From Chrysomallon squamiferum (taxonomy: Eukaryota; Mollusca; Gastropoda; Neomphalida; Peltospiridae), in assembly GCA_012295275.1 (NCBI GenBank), contig CM022665.1, positions 39,062,295 through 39,117,294 on the forward strand: a stretch of 55,000 nucleotides of DNA, written 5' to 3'. Shown in pieces: positions 25,817 through 42,823 of this stretch. Every line of letters begins with the position of its first letter. Within the stretch, counting starts at the first letter, position 1. A program made the translations under genes and the position numbers. A model generated the notes under the pieces. It saw only the letters and a list, made by a program, of their open reading frames with translations, searched no databases and was not told the origin of the DNA.

Positions 25817-28800
25817 CACCTGGCTCAGTCTAAATTAAAAATTACCACATGAACTCCACTGACAAAATGGCATGACTAGTGCATGCCAGACATTTGGTAC
25901 AGTGAATTTTTATTCTAGAATAGTCTTTTTACTGGTCGACCCAGTTTACATCGTATAGGATGGACAAAGACTGTGTGTGCTTTTAATCCCCATGGCAGAC
26001 ATTTTACATTTTTCTCGCTGGCATAATTGCTGAAGATAAAAAATCATTATATACTTTTTGTTTTATCCAATCTCGTTTTGTGAGACTGTTTTTCTCTATG
26101 TGGAAGTATATTGAATATACTGATTAATGTTAGTTATGTCCAGAAATGGAACAACTGCCGCGTTCATGCCTGCTGACATTTAACATGTTTTATCTCAAGA
26201 AAATATTGGCCTAGAAGTCACTTGACATTGTCTCAGATGTCAAGCAGGATGCTGATTCATGTTATGTCAGTAACACTCATGGATTTTGTTTCCTTTGTGA
26301 AGCTACAAGGTTTCTTTTTTTTTAAACCCTTTATATTAAAAAAATATATATTTTAAAAATAAAAAAAATGTATGGCATGGAGTAAAACATTGTGGATCAT
26401 GCCATGCTTGCCCATTCATTTCTCCATGGTTGAGAAAATCACTGGATAATGTGATTTGGTAATGTGTCCACACTGACATACAATGTTGTGATTCCTGTTA
26501 AAACATTGTGTCAGGGATAGTGTAAAATAACTTTGTGAAACAGCCAGTGTTTCACATACACTGTCCAAGTTACTCTCATTCAGGGTTCTACATTTGTGAT
26601 CCAGAAACTTTTTATCAGTTGCAGAGAGTTCTTGTAATGACATTTTTCTGTCTTTTTGTCAGTGCATAGTAGTCGAGAAAAGAACTTATATTACATTCTT
26701 TTTAAGAGTGTAAGTGGGTAAAATAAATAATATACAAGGTAGGTGGTAGTAGCGTACATCGGTTTCTTTGCTCAGAATATAAGACAAATGCATATATTTA
26801 TAATTTTTCAAAATTTACCTGTAAAATACAGTTTACAGTGTAGTTAATAAGACTTTAAAGCAGTTAAAGGAAACAAACAAATCGAACAATTCCAAAGGTC
26901 AATATGTACATTATGCACATTTTCTGCATATTATGACCTTGTTTTCTATCATGTTGTAGCTCTTTTGGAAGTGTTTTATACACACAAATCATGTTGTCTT
27001 GATTACGTTTTGTGGTTTAGACATTGGTTCTTACTTATTACCAAGTGTAAGTGTTTGCAGATTCCAGCACAAATTGAATTTGTAAGAGTGAATCCTTGTG
27101 CCTGTTTATTAAGCCAAATAAAATGATTACATTTTAGTCCAGAAGTATAGATTCAGGTTTTAAAATAGATATAATTTAGCCTAACAAAGGTTAACATTTG
27201 AGTTTATTTTAATAATAGTTGATGCTGTGTGGTTCAGTAAATACAGTTCCATATAACATTATTCCTGCTTTACATTAAATGGACATCCTGAAAATGTTTT
27301 TAAATTTTTCTGTGATTCAATGGATAGCAAAAATCTGTAATAATAAAACTAATTGAACTGAAATTTAATTTGTAATACTGAGATTACGGTTATGGCCATC
27401 AGGTATCTTGTAAACTGGTGCTAACATTAACCAACATTATCTAGTGAATGGAAGATAACCATTGCCTTTCATCACTGGTCATGATAGTTTGCATCTGGAT
27501 GCCCAGTTGAGGTTTCTCAGTGAAGGGAATACAAAGTTTCAGAACTAAGTGTTTGGCCCAAAGATTAACATGTCAGATTAGCAGTGGGATTAAACAACAT
27601 AGGGAGATTGGCAGATTTAAATGTAAAAAAAAAAAACTTAACCATAAACAGAATCTTTCTTTAATCTGTTTTTCTTTATGTATTTATAAAATTTTTATGT
27701 ATTTTTACCTTTATATCATTAAGTAGACTTGTAATAGTCCATTAATGATCTTTGAAACTGTATTTCTTTTTTAAATTCAGTTTTATGATATCCGATTTAT
27801 AAAATATTATAGAGTCAAAATGTATACTGATGTACCTTTGAGATATGAATTGTGAAATGCAGTATAGTGTGAAATATGGCAGTGTTTGAACTTAATTGTG
27901 TTACCTGATTTCAAAACACTAATCCAGTATGCATGCTATTTATTATCTTTTAAAAAAAAAAATTATATATAGATATACATATATAATAATAATAAAAATT
28001 TGGTTTTTCATTTTTTAGCAAGTGCATTAAAATGCATAATTTTCATAGTCATAAAAATAACAGTGAGCCTTTTGTAACCATTTTGCACATATTGTGACAT
28101 CATGTTTAACATGAGGCATGCATACCATTCAGACTCATTATTCATTTACTTTAAACCTGCATAATGACATTGCAGAATAAACAAGAACGTTTTGGTTTCT
28201 TTTCACAGTCTTAAATTTCCTGCATTGGTTATTTATTAATATTAATATTATTATTATTTATTTAATTAATTTAAATCTTCAGATTAATGGGGTTTTTTCT
28301 TCTTTATTATTTAAATCCAATGGTTCAGTGCTGTTGTATTAAGTGTATACTGCTTCTCTACTGTTAAGTGTTCTTAACTGAAATTCATTCTAAATTAGTT
28401 TTTTTTATTATTATTATTATTCACTACTACAACTAAAAAAAAAAAAAAAAAAAAAAAAATACAGAAGAATATGTTATAATCAGTTGAAGCATTCTTGAAG
28501 GAATAAAGAAAATATAACAAAATCAGGATCCTGCAAACAATGTAGATATCTCAATTTTCAAACATATTTCAAACAGTACATGTGGTGTCTGTATGTTTAT
28601 AATTTATTAAACTATATAGAATGCTCTAGGATGTGTAAAATGTTATCCATGTATACCACCAAATACTTGAAACAAAAAAACATTGATTAATGTATTTTTT
28701 AACTTAGCCTTACTAAAACATAACACTCAACTTAAAAACTTGTTTTTCAATTAATAATCATAGTGCTATATACTGAAGGTTTTATTTGCATATTTCCAGA

Positions 28801-29407
28801 GATTCAAATCTTAATTTCAAGTCAAAATAAGTGCAATAATAAACACATTTAACAGATTTCACTGATAAATATTTGGGATATGGTTATCACAATTGAGGTG
28901 ATTTTTATTACCAGAGTAACACTTCAGAATTAGATTGTAGAATATCTCTTTATAGCTAGATAATGAAGAGAAAACTAAAATACTTCTTTCAGTTCATATG
29001 AATGACAGACTGAAACTGTCATCCTTTCATAATTATTTTTATTTTTTTTTTTTTTTAATAAACATCTAGTGTATTAGATGTATATAACTGTATTTACCAT
29101 GTAAGTGACCTGACATTTTCTAAAATGAAAACACTATCTGTGAAGTTGTGAATATTCATATAAACACTTGTCTTAATAATTTGTCTTGTAGAGATATATG
29201 TTCATGCAATTAAAATTATTGTTGGTGTTTGCAGCCATCTAAGTTGTAGTGTAAATAATTAATATTTAATTCCTTCTAAACTTGGGTAAAGTTACAAAAG
29301 TTTCTATTCCCTTTCGTGTGAGAAAAATATATAATAATAATACAAAAATAAAAATAAATAAAATATTTGTAAAATAAGAGTATAACTTTTTTGAAGTAGT
29401 AGACATT

Positions 29408-29465
29408 TTATTTTATTTTATTTTATTTTATTTTATTTTATTTTTTTTATTTTATTTTTTTATTT
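29408..29465. repeat. (TTTTA)n microsatellite
   Basis: About ten imperfect TTTTA units followed by related T-rich sequence. Confidence 0.85.
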
Positions 29466-30218
29466 AATTTTATTTCATTTTAAATTAATTTAGCAATAGT
29501 AACCACATTTTGTGATACGGTGAAAGACTTGCATTTACCAAATTACATCATTATATGACTTCCAAACATCTATGCAAAACTGAGGAAGCACGGTGGATTA
29601 TGTGAAGAGTCAGGTTAAGAATAAGTCAGTTTATAAGTGAAAGTATTAAAAAATATTGTACATTTTCTTATTTGTAGAATGAAAATTTTCTTGTAAAATG
29701 ATAGTGTTATTGTTTATGTAGTGATGCCAAAAAATCTTTTTTAAATTTTTTAAAAGATTTTTTATTATAATAATTTTTTTTTAAATATTTTATTTCATTT
29801 ATAAAAACAAAACAAAAAACAATAACAACAACAAAAAACTTTCTTTGGTAGTGTATGTTTAGTGAGAGACTTGAGAATTTCCTGATAATTATTATAAACT
29901 ACCATTATTCCCAACATTATATATGACCTTTATATATATAAAATAATACAACAACAACAACATAATAATAATAATAATAATGGCTACATGAGGGTTAAAT
30001 ATTTTCATACTTATTGTTTTTCTTTAGTGGCATTTGTTTGTTTTGTTTTTCTTTAAATATTTTAAAATTTCCTTTTTGTAGTAAAGATTTCCAAAGTCAA
30101 GATATTGGATCTTAAAAGATTGGCAGCAATAATCCTGCTGTTTAAGGTAGGTTGGAAGGGGGTGGGGTGGGTTTTTTTTTTTTTTAATATTTTAAACTAA
30201 GCTTGTAATATTTAACTG

Positions 30219-30253
<35 letters not shown>

Positions 30254-32842
30254 ATCTCATCTATAATTTTGGTATAAACATTTGTTACCAGTTATTTGCT
30301 TCACATTTTTTATTTTAACTCTAAAACAGTAAAAAGCTATTAATATTCTGGACAGGGAGATGCTTTTATGATTTTATTTGTAATTGTAATTCATTAGAAA
30401 TACCTCAAGACATTTTTACATTCTTTATTTTAAAAATAACAGATACAAAAAAAAATGTTTAATAGTTAATCCCTGCTGTGTGTTAATAAAGTGGCTCCCA
30501 CAGATTCACCCCTCCCATTCTTCCTCATCCTGGAGATTGAGACCACAACATCTTTCAGATATCTTTTTCATCCGTATGAATGTCTGTATCGTGTGAATAT
30601 TTTTGTCCAACTAGACATTTAATAATATTGAACCAAAATATTATGTTGATTTTCTCTTTCTTTTTCACATTATGAAAGTATTAATGAATGTTTTAATTAT
30701 AACTAATATTGTTCATGTCCTGTCAGCATAAGGAATGTATTACATCTTTTCTTCTGTATTTTTGTCTACATTATATATGTAATATTTTGTTCTTTTACCA
30801 GTATCAGAATATATATAAATATATACATCATCATTTCTTATGGAAATGAATAAATCTTGATTTGTTGTATATTTTTTAACTAGAGTGAAAATAAAATTTC
30901 TAGACCACGTCTCTCTTGTTTATGAAAAAAATTTGCGTTAATTATATTCATAGATTAGTGGGCATTTGTAAGGGAGAATTTAAAATTCATTTATTCATAT
31001 CTACTTAGTTCAATGTGTCAGATGTTCTCATTTCTTTCTATGTATATCTTTTCATTAAGTAACACACAGACTCCCCAAAAAACAAACAAACAATTACAAT
31101 GTTATGTTTCTTAGTGTAGCCAAAAAAATCTATACATTTTTGATTCAAGCACATGGTAAATATATGAAATTGTAATACACAAACCAAATACTTGGATATG
31201 AAGACTGGTGGAAATATTTAATGTTTAAATTACAGAGGCTAAGTATCAACTCAAGTTTTCTCTTACAGTAGAATTCCATAATTTTTTTAGGAATGATAAC
31301 CCTAATAAATTACATATATATACTAAAATGTGCTGAAATTGTCAAGTAATTCATTAAAGGGCCAAAGAGTGAGTTGGTGGTATATAGTCAATATTTAAAA
31401 TTTCCACCCATTTCAGAAATAGTGGGCATTGTTAGCTGACTACAGAACTGTGAACTGTGGTTGAAGTAGACCACCCTGGCATGGTACTAAAACATGATGA
31501 AAACAAAAATATTCCTGAGATCATTTTTACTCTGTAACCATTAAAATGGTCACTAGAGGTGCAGGGAGGGTCAAAATCATTACTATTAAATTGGTCATTA
31601 AAGCTTCTCAAGAGGTTAACAGTATTTTAAAACATTTTAGTATTAATGATTATAAACCAAAATAAAAATTAATAATAATAATAAAAATTAGATAAAAAAT
31701 AATAACAAAACAATAAAAAAAAAAAATATCAGATACACCCATTTTCCCTTAGAAGTGGGGTAATTATTTTATTTTATTTTGGATTTTCCAAAGTTATTTA
31801 TTTTTCTTTACAGAATATTTTATATATCAAAGAGAAAACTACCTTCAGTTAGATTATATAAATTTACCACACAATACTTGATACTAAATTTCTGGGAAAC
31901 AAACGCATGCTACACATCTACTGAATGGAAATGAAATGTATTTTTAAAATAACAGAAAAAAAAACATTACTCAAACAAATTTAACTTTATTATGTTCTGA
32001 ATTAATACAAAGAAGACATTTATGTCTTGTTTTGAGAAAATAACAGTTCCACATGCAAAATCAGAATGTTTTACAGCATCAGTAAAAATTGATTAATTTA
32101 ATAAAATACAAGCAACATAAATGTTTATATAATAAACACTTTTTATTCTTCAAACCTGAAACAGTAATTTTTTCACTATGCAAAATAAGAAAAACAGAAT
32201 ACTGTAGAAATTAAGTAAGATTTAAAAAAAAAAGAAAAAAGCAACCTTAAAGGGATTCAAAATAATGCAACTGATATTAAATTTTGCAACTGAGATGAAA
32301 TAAGCTATTTGTTACAAATGAAACTGGTTTGATTATAAAACTGAAAAATCCAAACAAAAAACCAAACAAATCTGTCATGGATTTAATTTTAATTTTCAGC
32401 CACATGAAAAACTAGAAACAAAATGATAAAAATTCTTTCATATCATTAATTACAAATTTGCAGTAACTAAATATCACTGCAAATAAAAAAATCCAATGCT
32501 TTAATGTAAGAGCATTTTAATATTTTGATCTTAGTTTTTTTCTTCATTAATTTAAAAAAACAACAACATTTCTACAGATTTGTAATTTTTAAAACATTAT
32601 TAATTAACAATGAAAAATATTTTTTCAATCCTGCATGGCACAATAAAAATTAAATACTGTCAGCAAAATGAAAAAAGATACAGAAAGAAAAACCATATTA
32701 ATGACAATCATCTGAGGTTTGCAAAGACAGTAATTCAGATCTATTTTTACAAAATATTAGTAAAATATTAATTTAATAATGTTTTCAAATAATAACGAGC
32801 AAATCCAATTGGGTGCATATTTGTTTAATCCAATATTAAAAT

Positions 32843-32976
32843 GCATCCTTGACTTAGTGTCTCTTGTTTAATGCTAGTATCAATTATTCTTTGACTTCTG
32901 TCTCATTCCCTTAATTTAATATTTAAGTTAGGTATGGAATTCATTAATTACTTTAAGATGTATTAAGTCAAGGATG
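32843..32976. repeat. Short inverted repeat, arms about 13 bp
   Basis: The arms are CATCCTTGACTTA near 32844 and TAAGTCAAGGATG at 32964-32976, a perfect inverted match separated by about 107 bases. It may be the remains of a small foldback element, or chance. Confidence 0.5.
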
Positions 32977-33510
32977 TGCTGAATACTATAACTTACAGTA
33001 ATATGTAATAGTTTGATTAATGAATTAATAATTGCTGTCAGAAATAAGAAAGTAAATTATATTTTCGAATTTGTTTTTTGTGTTGTTTTTTCTTGTTTTT
33101 TTTTAAAGCATGTACATATTACATTCTAAATACTAAACATGTTATAAATTTAATTTCGTAAAACTATTACTGTCCTCAAAGCACCAAGGCAAGCCAAAAT
33201 TAAGATGGATTTACTAAGATGAAATGAAATAGTACTTCATGCTGTTATCAGAGTGATGATGATGATAATAATAACAATAATCATAACAGTAATAACAATA
33301 TAATAATAATAATAAAACAAACTACAATAACAAATTTACAGTTCAGCTATATATTCAATCTAATGAAAAAGTTCATACTAAATTCTAAAAATAAAATATG
33401 TATTTAACAGAAGCAGGAAATAAATGGTATAAAAGCAGCAATAATACTGAAATGAAGCATTGAGTTATGAAAATCTTTATACCTCACTTTAAGTCACAAC
33501 TAATATGTAT

Positions 33511-33596
33511 AAATTTGCAACTTGCTTGCTATATGCATCTGAATTAAATATGTGTTGCAGGTAATTAAAGTAACATAGTAAGCAAGTTGCAAATTT
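33511..33596. ncRNA. Candidate miRNA-like hairpin (or short foldback element)
   Basis: Arm one, 33511-33533, begins AAATTTGCAACTTGCTTGCT. Arm two, 33574-33596, is its reverse complement apart from one G-U wobble and an end bulge. This gives a stem of about 22 base pairs and a loop of about 40 nt. A few further pairs (TGTA with TACA) can form outside the arms. Size and shape suit a pre-miRNA, but I do not recognise the seed, and a small MITE would look the same. Confidence 0.35.
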
Positions 33597-35197
33597 ACAG
33601 TTTAAGAATTTAAAAAATTATGATAATACAACATATTCTGATCAAAAATGTTAAATTCTTAAACTTACTTTTTATTGTTTTAATATTTATTTTTGTTCAC
33701 TTTTTTTTTCTTTCTAAAACAAATTTAAAAAAAAAAAAAATGCACCCAACATTCTCCAGTGTAACAAGGCACTTTTTAAAAACTTTTTTAAAATTAAATT
33801 ATTTAAATTTTTATCAAAGAGGATTATATACTGAATTACGTTTTTAATCTAGCAAAGAACATATTCAAGTGAAATCAAATTTGATTTTTAGTTGTTTTTT
33901 AGATTTTACTAAAGTATGATGGACAACATCATTAAGAAAAATTCACAAACATTTTTTTTAATTTTTAAATTTAAAAAACAAAAATCACAATGTAATGTTC
34001 TTAAAAGCAATGAACATTTATTATGTACACTCTTATCAATGGCAAATTCCACATTTTACCCAATACTGACAAAGACATTTTAACATCTTTGATTCACAGT
34101 ATATTTTATATCTAAATATTAGATACTATCATTTTAATAGAATGTTATCAGGGGTTTTTTGTTTTGTTTTTTTCACTTTTGAGACATGATAGTTGTCATT
34201 TCCAACATATGTAAATAATAAACAATTATTTGCACATATGTAAGTGGATTTATATTTATCAGCATCCGAATTTATGCTTCGATAAATTATTCGTTGTTGA
34301 TAATAAAAAAATATTTTTTAAATGTAAATTCTTTTTTATTTAAACATGATTGATTTTACCTTTCACGATTAAAAGTATAATCTTTATCAAGTTGTTTTGA
34401 TTATAAAGTATCAGTTTGCCCAAACTAGTAAAATAAAGTAAACACTGAAATTTTAACATAATTAGAACATGAAATATATTAATGTAACATTAACAAATAC
34501 CAAAAATATAAAGAGATTTTCAATCAAATAACACAAATATATTTATTTACAGAATTCTGAAATATTTAGAATAATTTCACATTATTCTATTTCAGGTTGA
34601 TTGCTTTGAAGATTTAAAAAAAATTTCTTTTTCTTTAAACTTTCGCCAAAATGTTTGATAATAACATTCAGTAAAATGTGCTGTTTCTGGGTAAAAATCC
34701 AAACCCTCTTATTAGAAAGAAATTTTTAAATTATTTTATTACACATGTATGTTTTTACTTTGCTTCTTTTCTTTTTCTTTTTACAATAATTACATGAAAC
34801 TTTATTCTGAATATATTAAACAAGTTTTGCCTTTATAAAAAAAAAAAAAAAACACCCCAAAAAACCTACTAACAATAAAATAAACTATATAAAAAAAAAG
34901 AAAAAAAGGTATATACTATACTTTTACTTCTTTTCAGTTAAATAAAGGTGAAGGTTACAATATTTTTAAAAAGCAAAAAATTATATTTTTTATTGACTAC
35001 GAATTTTAATTTTGCACCATCATTTTAGATGAAAAACCCTTTAAACACTTTCAGAATATAAGGAATACAATGGCAGTGTAGATGATAAACAGTATGTAAA
35101 AGTGAACACATGCTGTGAAAGTGTCAACATGCAATGCAGAGAAAATGCTGTGATGGGATATTCACAAATGAAATGTCTCAAAGTCAGTTTCTCAACT

Positions 35198-37414
35198 TCA
35201 GCTTGCTTCTTCTGTGGTCTTCACCAAAGAATAAATCATCCTTAAAAAATATATAAAAAAAAATGTAGCTAAGAACAAATATAATAATAATACTTTAACA
35301 TCAATAAAATTAATAAAAAGAATAGCAATAATAATTATAACAACAACAATAATAACCATTGTATTAACACATTCTTACATGTTCGTGTAGAGTAACGATT
35401 GGGACTCACATTTTCTCCATTATAATGTGACATTTGAAAAGAGTTTACTACATATTAAAAATATTATTAATAATATTAAAATAAAATATATTAATAACTG
35501 TTTTTTGTTTTGTTTTTTAATTAAATTTTGTTTAAATGTTAATCCCTGCAACAAAGGATGAAATTTTTTTTTTAAATCTGGGATCATAGTTAAAGAGTTT
35601 ACATTTAAAACATTAAGGTGTAATGCACCAAAAGTGAAGTAATAACTATACCAGTAGAGGAAAATGAAGAAAAACAGCAAGTGAAAGCCAAGTCGAACAA
35701 GACTCTCCTTCATGTAGACTTTAAGCTGCTGTCGATTGTGAATCTCTGTTGGATCAAACATTCCTATGTTTCCCGATGGCTTTGTTACATACCTGAAAAG
35801 AGACTTGTTATTATGAACAATTAAAATTTGTGAAATATATATATATATATACCATGCACACACACACACACACATGCAAACAGTCAAACAGGCACAATTT
35901 CTCTCCTTTTCTTTCACCTATCTTTCTCTCTACTCTTCATAGTCTAACCTCTGGAGAATGTCCATATTATTTGAAAAATCCTTCAGCATTATTGTATCAT
36001 GTTCACCTAAATACTGATTTATCTAAAAGCACAGTACAAAGGATGATGCATACAAAAGACACCTTGATGCTAAGCAAAATGGTGTAGCCCACTGTGGTTT
36101 CTTCATTTATCATCAGAACAATTCTTAACCTTAGAAATATACATGTCATCATATAACCATATAAAAATACTTCTTCTTTCTCTCACAACAGATTAAAATA
36201 TGATAAAAAAAAAAGATGACTTTACTTGTATGTCAGCCATATTCCCAGTGGTGCATACATTAAGAAGAGGACCCAGTGTCCTGTCAGCAATAGCAGTACT
36301 GTCATGATGTTCTGTGCTATGATTTCTGGTAGCATGTACTGAAACAGCAACAATTACAGTTTAAAAAAAAAAAAAAAAAAAAAAACAACAAAAAAACTTT
36401 AATTTAGAATATGCCCTATAAATGTGGTATGGAAATAAAGCAAATAAATAAAAACTTATAAACCTCTACATTATATAAACCCATCTATGAATTATTAGCA
36501 AAATGTTCTTTAACTGTTTTTTAACTGTTATTTCAAAATTATTTTTAGTCTGTACCATGTGGAGTTAATCAGAAAGTGTCAGATATATATATATGTGATG
36601 TTGTTTATTTTTTAAACACTAACCCAGTTGAGTTTCTCACAGCATGATGTTGCATTCAGGTAGTCACATTCCAAGTCTGATAATGTAATAATCTGAATAC
36701 AGTTAAGATTGATAACCATTATTAATAATTGTTTTAACAATAATATCTTAACTAATAACATTTTATGATTTAATAAATTATATTATTTACAAATTATACT
36801 GAAATTATACGAGTAAAATGTAACTGAATAACATTAATTATTCTGCTTTTGTAACATTATAAATTTACATCAAAATAGCCTTCAAAAACAGTAAATAATA
36901 ATAAAATCAAATAAAATATAATTAACTTGTATTAATTCTAACAGGTTATATAAATATTAATTTTGTGCGTCAGTTGTGTAAATTAAAGAGCAAAGTTCAC
37001 TTGTCATCCACCACTAAGCATGAAACGCAATTTAATCACCCAAAAACTTTTTAAACTGTTAATTAATTCAGTTTGCAGATAACATAACATAATAGCTTTG
37101 GTTTTTCAAATTTAAAAACAGTTAATGAAATTAATTTTAATTATGATGCATTTTTATTGAAGTTTGATTTTATGTTGCTTTTTAGTCCACTTAAGTCTTC
37201 AAGTATAAGTTCGGAAATAGGTGATCTTCGATTTTACGGAACAGAATACTATAATGGCACGTGATTTGTAAAACTGAATGATGTGTTAATATTATCATTA
37301 CAAAATATATATATTAAATACTCTTCACAAGCTTAATAAGGATACAAAATAAACAGCTAGGAAAAGTAAAGCTCCTTCATCTATTAGAGCATAAACAAAT
37401 AAAAGAGCATCCAT
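35198..37414 (-). CDS. CNIH4: Protein cornichon homolog 4, complete, 144 aa
   Basis: Five exons on the minus strand: 37414-37346, 36692-36624, 36338-36226, 35792-35652 and 35240-35198 (TGA), all with AG/GT borders and matching phases. Hallmarks are the N-terminal membrane segment [18 protein letters not shown], then [32 protein letters not shown], and the very conserved [16 protein letters not shown], followed by [14 protein letters not shown]. Length agrees with vertebrate CNIH4 (139 aa), and the pattern fits CNIH4 rather than CNIH1-3, which carry longer loops. Cornichons are ER/early-Golgi membrane cargo receptors that load clients into COPII vesicles; CNIH4 in mammals aids export of GPCRs. 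The terminal exon is tiny (14 codons plus one base) and ends [13 protein letters not shown], not conserved with human. The start is the only upstream ATG in frame and matches the family N-terminus. It is divergent from the RBR gene. Confidence 0.95.
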
Positions 37415-38237
37415 GGTGTTCTACGATTTCAGATAACAAGGGGAACAACTCACTAGGACCACTATATTTAGGTTTATAGCAATAATGCCTACCAGTTTTT
37501 CCAGTCTCGTTCATGAACGCAGCAATTCAAAGCCAACGGTAGACAGCCCTCCTTGGTGTCTTTCCGTAAAACGTCCCAAATAAACCAAAGAACATGTCGG
37601 ATCCTTATTATCAAGTACAGAAGATATTCAATACACAAAATGTAATAGTCAACCGAAGAAGAAGAAAATAAATATATAAAACTTAAAGTATCTCTTTTTT
37701 TTTTTTTCAAAGATGATGTATGTTAGGCTAATTTAAACAAAAAATAAACCTATAACTATGTTGGATAATGGTTTGGAAAACTGTGATAACGGATAACATT
37801 TAAATCTCTGGAATAAGTATCAAAAATATTAAAATGGTCTTTATCTGATAACTAATTAAATAAATTAACTATTTTCATTTATTTTAATGTATGTGATTTC
37901 TGAGAATTTTACAAACATTTATCTGTAACTATGTAATAGGATTTTATCAAGTTTATTTCTGACGTAAATTGTAATCAAGCTTAAATTGCTAATCGGATTA
38001 ATTCGTACATGTCCGTCAAAGCGAAAATAAACGAAGGTGACCGACTATAGATCTAATTCTATTTATAGATACATACCTCACTTTGTAAGTATAGTTTATT
38101 TATTTCACAACCGGTCAGTAACAGAAATGAAACTGTTGCACCACAGAAGAAAATGCAAACATTACTATTTAAAAGTGAACTAGACATGTAGTTTTACCAC
38201 TCAACCGACGTGCTTGCAGATAGTAACAACTGCTAAA
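37415..38237. promoter_or_regulatory. 823-bp divergent spacer between CNIH4 and the RBR ligase gene
   Basis: The two start codons face away from each other across this spacer, so it should hold both promoters. I see no clear TATA box. On the minus strand a good donor (AAAGTGAG then gtatgt) lies near 38078 and could end a 5' UTR exon of CNIH4. Shared regulation is inference. Confidence 0.45.
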
Positions 38238-41349
<3,112 letters not shown>

Positions 41350-41689
41350 AAGTATTGTAAACAGTTAACTTACCTCTTTCTTAATTTCAAGATTGATTTC
41401 CAGTTTTAGAACTGTTCTTCCTTCTTTGACTCAGCACAGCATGAAGATCAACACATTGTTTTAGTGTTTTTTCTTTAATTGTTGTTACTATTTAAAAATG
41501 ATTTTTGACTTTATCGTTAACTGTTGCTTTGTGTTAAGCAATCAGGGGTGAAAAAAAAAAAAAAAAAAAAAAAATAAAAAATTATTGTCCTTTATTGCTT
41601 TTTTTAATTCTTGTTCAAATAAACATGCTAAAACAGTAATAAAAATAAAATTCGAATATTTAATAAAAAGTGTGTTGATACTCCTTCCA

Positions 41690-41691
<2 letters not shown>

Positions 41692-41746
<55 letters not shown>
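41692..41746. repeat. (ATT)n microsatellite
   Basis: About 18 ATT units downstream of the RBR gene. Confidence 0.95.
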
Positions 41747-41995
41747 GTTGTTGTTTATGATACATTAACCTACGATTATCTGTATTAAGAGTTGTTTTCC
41801 TTTCTCTTTTACGTTTCTTTAGTATACGTTAGTTTCGAGCCTGTATAGCTTAAATCCACATAATCATTGTTTTTGAGACAACTGATGTTCGTATTATTGA
41901 AATATACAAAAATAAACATAAATAAAGTTAAATATATTCATAAAATTAATATCTAGCTACTTAACTTATATTTTCAAAACCCACAAAAAAATATA

Positions 41996-41996
<1 letters not shown>

Positions 41997-42034
<38 letters not shown>
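41997..42034. repeat. (AAAT)n microsatellite
   Basis: About nine AAAT units; the FIYLFIYL frames on the minus strand come from it. Confidence 0.95.
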
Positions 42035-42823
42035 AAAAAACCGAGCAAAACAACAGTTGATGTATTTATTACAAATGACGTTTTTATACACGCGCCTATA
42101 CCTAGCCTTACAATAATTATATGACAACATGATATCAAATAAAATAGATTCAAAATACATTAATTTCCAATCAATCAAGGATACAAACGTAATTTTATCG
42201 ACAGAGAAATTCATATTAAATAATCAAGATTAAATAATTTTTAAAATTATAACCGTTTTCAGTGTTTGCTACGGAGAACCACCTTTGATTTGTTAACAAG
42301 GCAAACAATACAGAAATTAAAATTAATCAATGGAACGAGGGTGAGTGAGGTAAAAAAAAAAAAATAATAATAATAATAATAATAAAAAAATTACTGATTC
42401 AAACTCTACTGTAAATTAATTTCAGCATTCTGGATATTAACTGAATCATGGCCATCCACAATGCTTGACCTTTCCACTGTAGTATGAAGCTATACGTACT
42501 GATTAGCCACATAAGTAGTTTTGCTTTTTGTACAAATTATCACAGATTAGCGGGATTAATAATGAGCTTTATCGACTATCGTCTGTATACTAAACCTTTT
42601 TTCGGGAGTTTTTCTTGCTTATTAAACCCACAAACAAGCACATTTTGTTTAAATGATTATGTTTGGCGGAAGTATCCACGGTTTGATTACGAAGCACCTT
42701 TAATTAACTTTTTTCTTCTTCCTGTACCAGTTTCATGTTTGATAGTAAATTTTAAAATAACATTGTGACAATAATAATAATAATAATAAATTTCAAAAAG
42801 AAAGAAAAAAAGAACAGAGACAT

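Larger units (their letters stand above)
25817..35197. other. Convergent intergenic tract between WDR26 and CNIH4, no gene seen
   Basis: WDR26 and CNIH4 point towards each other here, so both 3' UTRs lie in this 9.4 kb. AATAAA signals for WDR26 occur from about 27115 onward and many more follow. No ORF has domain-like content. The tract holds A/T homopolymers, a (TTTTA)n run and two notable inverted repeats (32843-32976 and 33511-33596). Part of it could be a long 3' UTR. Confidence 0.6.
41350..42823. other. Convergent intergenic tract between the RBR and GPCR genes
   Basis: Holds the 3' flanks of both genes. It contains a poly(A) run near 41551-41573, an (ATT)n array at 41692-41746 and an (AAAT)n array at 41997-42034. 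The 94-codon frame at 42484-42768 has no recognisable content and no splice context. Confidence 0.6.

Noticed and set aside
35420-35651. C-terminal continuation of the cornichon exon beyond FLYW
   Set aside because: The frame runs on into AT-rich non-homologous sequence. A donor at 35651 and a terminal exon at 35240-35198 give the normal family length.
42484-42768. 94-codon plus-strand frame
   Set aside because: No recognisable domain, no splice context and AT-rich composition like the intergenic DNA around it.
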